Below are positions 63,287 through 64,000 of a stretch of 64,000 bases of DNA, one piece after another. Made by a program: the position numbers and the translations under genes. The stretch's first letter is position 1. Each line of letters begins with the position of its first letter. Source of the DNA: Mactra quadrangularis (lineage: Eukaryota; Mollusca; Bivalvia; Venerida; Mactridae); contig CM046294.1 of the NCBI GenBank assembly GCA_025267735.1, positions 31,465,222 through 31,529,221 of the forward strand. Direction: 5' to 3'. Under the pieces are notes generated by a model. The model searched no databases. It was not told the origin of the DNA and saw only the letters and a program-made list of their open reading frames with translations.

Positions 63287-63424
63287 TCATTCTGTGCTAG
63301 CAATTACGCCAGGGAAGAACATGAATTTCTTAGTTAATGATGATTCAAATAGACTAGCTTGCATCACATCTCTAGGGCCTACTCTATTTAGTTGTGTTCT
63401 TCCTTTAGCCACTAACTGGTTTAC
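63287..63424 (-). CDS. Caspase B terminal exon (paralogue)
   Basis: The acceptor TTTTTACAG ends at 63425, then VNQLVAKG, GPRDVMQASLFESSLTKKF and MFFPGVIASTE, with TGA at 63289-63287. It is clearly homologous to caspase A exon 8 but differs at about a third of positions, with no stop or frameshift. The rest of this gene should continue on the minus strand beyond 64000. The ending GVIASTE is presumably the original C-terminus of the family. Confidence 0.85.
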   Translation of the reverse strand, partial: VNQLVAKGRTQLNRVGPRDVMQASLFESSLTKKFMFFPGVIASTE

Positions 63425-63548
63425 CTGTAAAAACAAATAACATGTTTGGTTTATGTTTGTGGGCTTAGTGCAAAACGGTCATAAATCAATTTAAAAGAGA
63501 GTGAGTTATGATAGTTTTGCCCTAAGCCTGCAATTTGTATTATATCCT

Positions 63549-63725
63549 GCCAGGCTAGCTCAGTCAGTAGCATACAAGTCTAATGATCGAAGAGCAGTGA
63601 GCTCAATTCCCCTGCAAGGCATACTTTAGTGGAGTTTGGTAATGAAATAATTTCTACAGCCATTCTCCCTCCTACCACTGACTCTAAATCATGTACTGAC
63701 AGAAGTATGCCTCTAGTAACTGAAT
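63549..63725 (+). mobile_element. SINE family I (copy B)
   Basis: The counterpart of 5781-5975, with the same head, body and flanks but a ~30-bp internal deletion near CATGTACTGACAG. Confidence 0.75.
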
Positions 63726-64000
63726 AAAAGATATCACAATGGGGAAATAAATAAAAATAAATAGTGTTGCCAAGGTAATCAGATTTTTGGCTAAAATGGC
63801 AATTTCTTGAAATTCCAGTAAACATTTTGACCAAGTTGTTGATATTGGCTACACAGATAATGGCAAAAATATGAGCATTTCAAAACTGCTCAATGCATTA
63901 GTCTTGCAAAAAAGACAATTCTAAAAAGTCAAGTTAAAACTAACAACAACCAAGGTAAAAATATCAAGTTAGTCAGAACAAAGAAGTTTAGTTTAACATT

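Larger units (their letters stand above)
59732..64000. repeat. Duplicated block, copy B
   Basis: Same orientation and order as 3250-6296; it begins at TCAACTGAGATCAAATTGC and runs off the window just before the caspase p10 exon. It includes insertions absent from copy A (60210-60777; the complete MITE and ~500 bp beyond it) and a second caspase terminal exon. Confidence 0.93.

Overview
The window is AT-rich animal nuclear DNA with spliced genes, most likely from a bivalve or other marine mollusc. The evidence is a glyoxylate/hydroxypyruvate reductase gene, CARD-caspase genes, a Maverick/Polinton, three families of tRNA-headed SINEs that recur throughout, and dense fold-back, hAT-like and minisatellite DNA. 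The species call is inference; the gene calls come from translated exons with matching splice phases.

Layout. 1-1865: the last two coding exons of a GRHPR-like reductase (+). 5502-37475 (-): a CARD-containing initiator caspase ('caspase A') with eight recognisable coding exons. The catalytic parts resemble caspase-8 (His in SHG, active-site QACQG, RNGT, and an SIRN..GSWF small subunit), but the prodomain is a CARD. At least one linker exon was not found. The two genes are convergent. Next to the catalytic-cysteine exon, the exon end and its splice donor are amplified into a 64-bp tandem array of ten extra copies.

The 24.5-kb caspase intron between 11040 and 35525 is a transposon graveyard. 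It holds a minisatellite element rich in TGACCTTTGACC, and a ~10.4-kb insertion flanked by AATAAGGA that carries a decayed Maverick/Polinton: a PolB pseudogene (-), then a zinc-finger/polyproline-fused packaging ATPase and a retroviral-type integrase (+), both with introns. It also holds LINE remnants and a 7.7-kb structure bounded by ~690-bp inverted repeats.

Upstream of caspase A (38-56 kb) lie a G-quadruplex-prone pentanucleotide satellite and two giant fold-back elements (6.3 and 7.3 kb). Their arms are made of tandem repeats and each is bounded by a perfect 9-bp target-site duplication. From 59732 to the end, the sequence repeats 3250-6340 in the same orientation, including a second caspase terminal exon (63287-63424). 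The locus is therefore a tandem duplication with a unit of about 56.5 kb; the rest of caspase B lies past the window. In copy A a deletion has replaced the original caspase stop with the end of a transposon.
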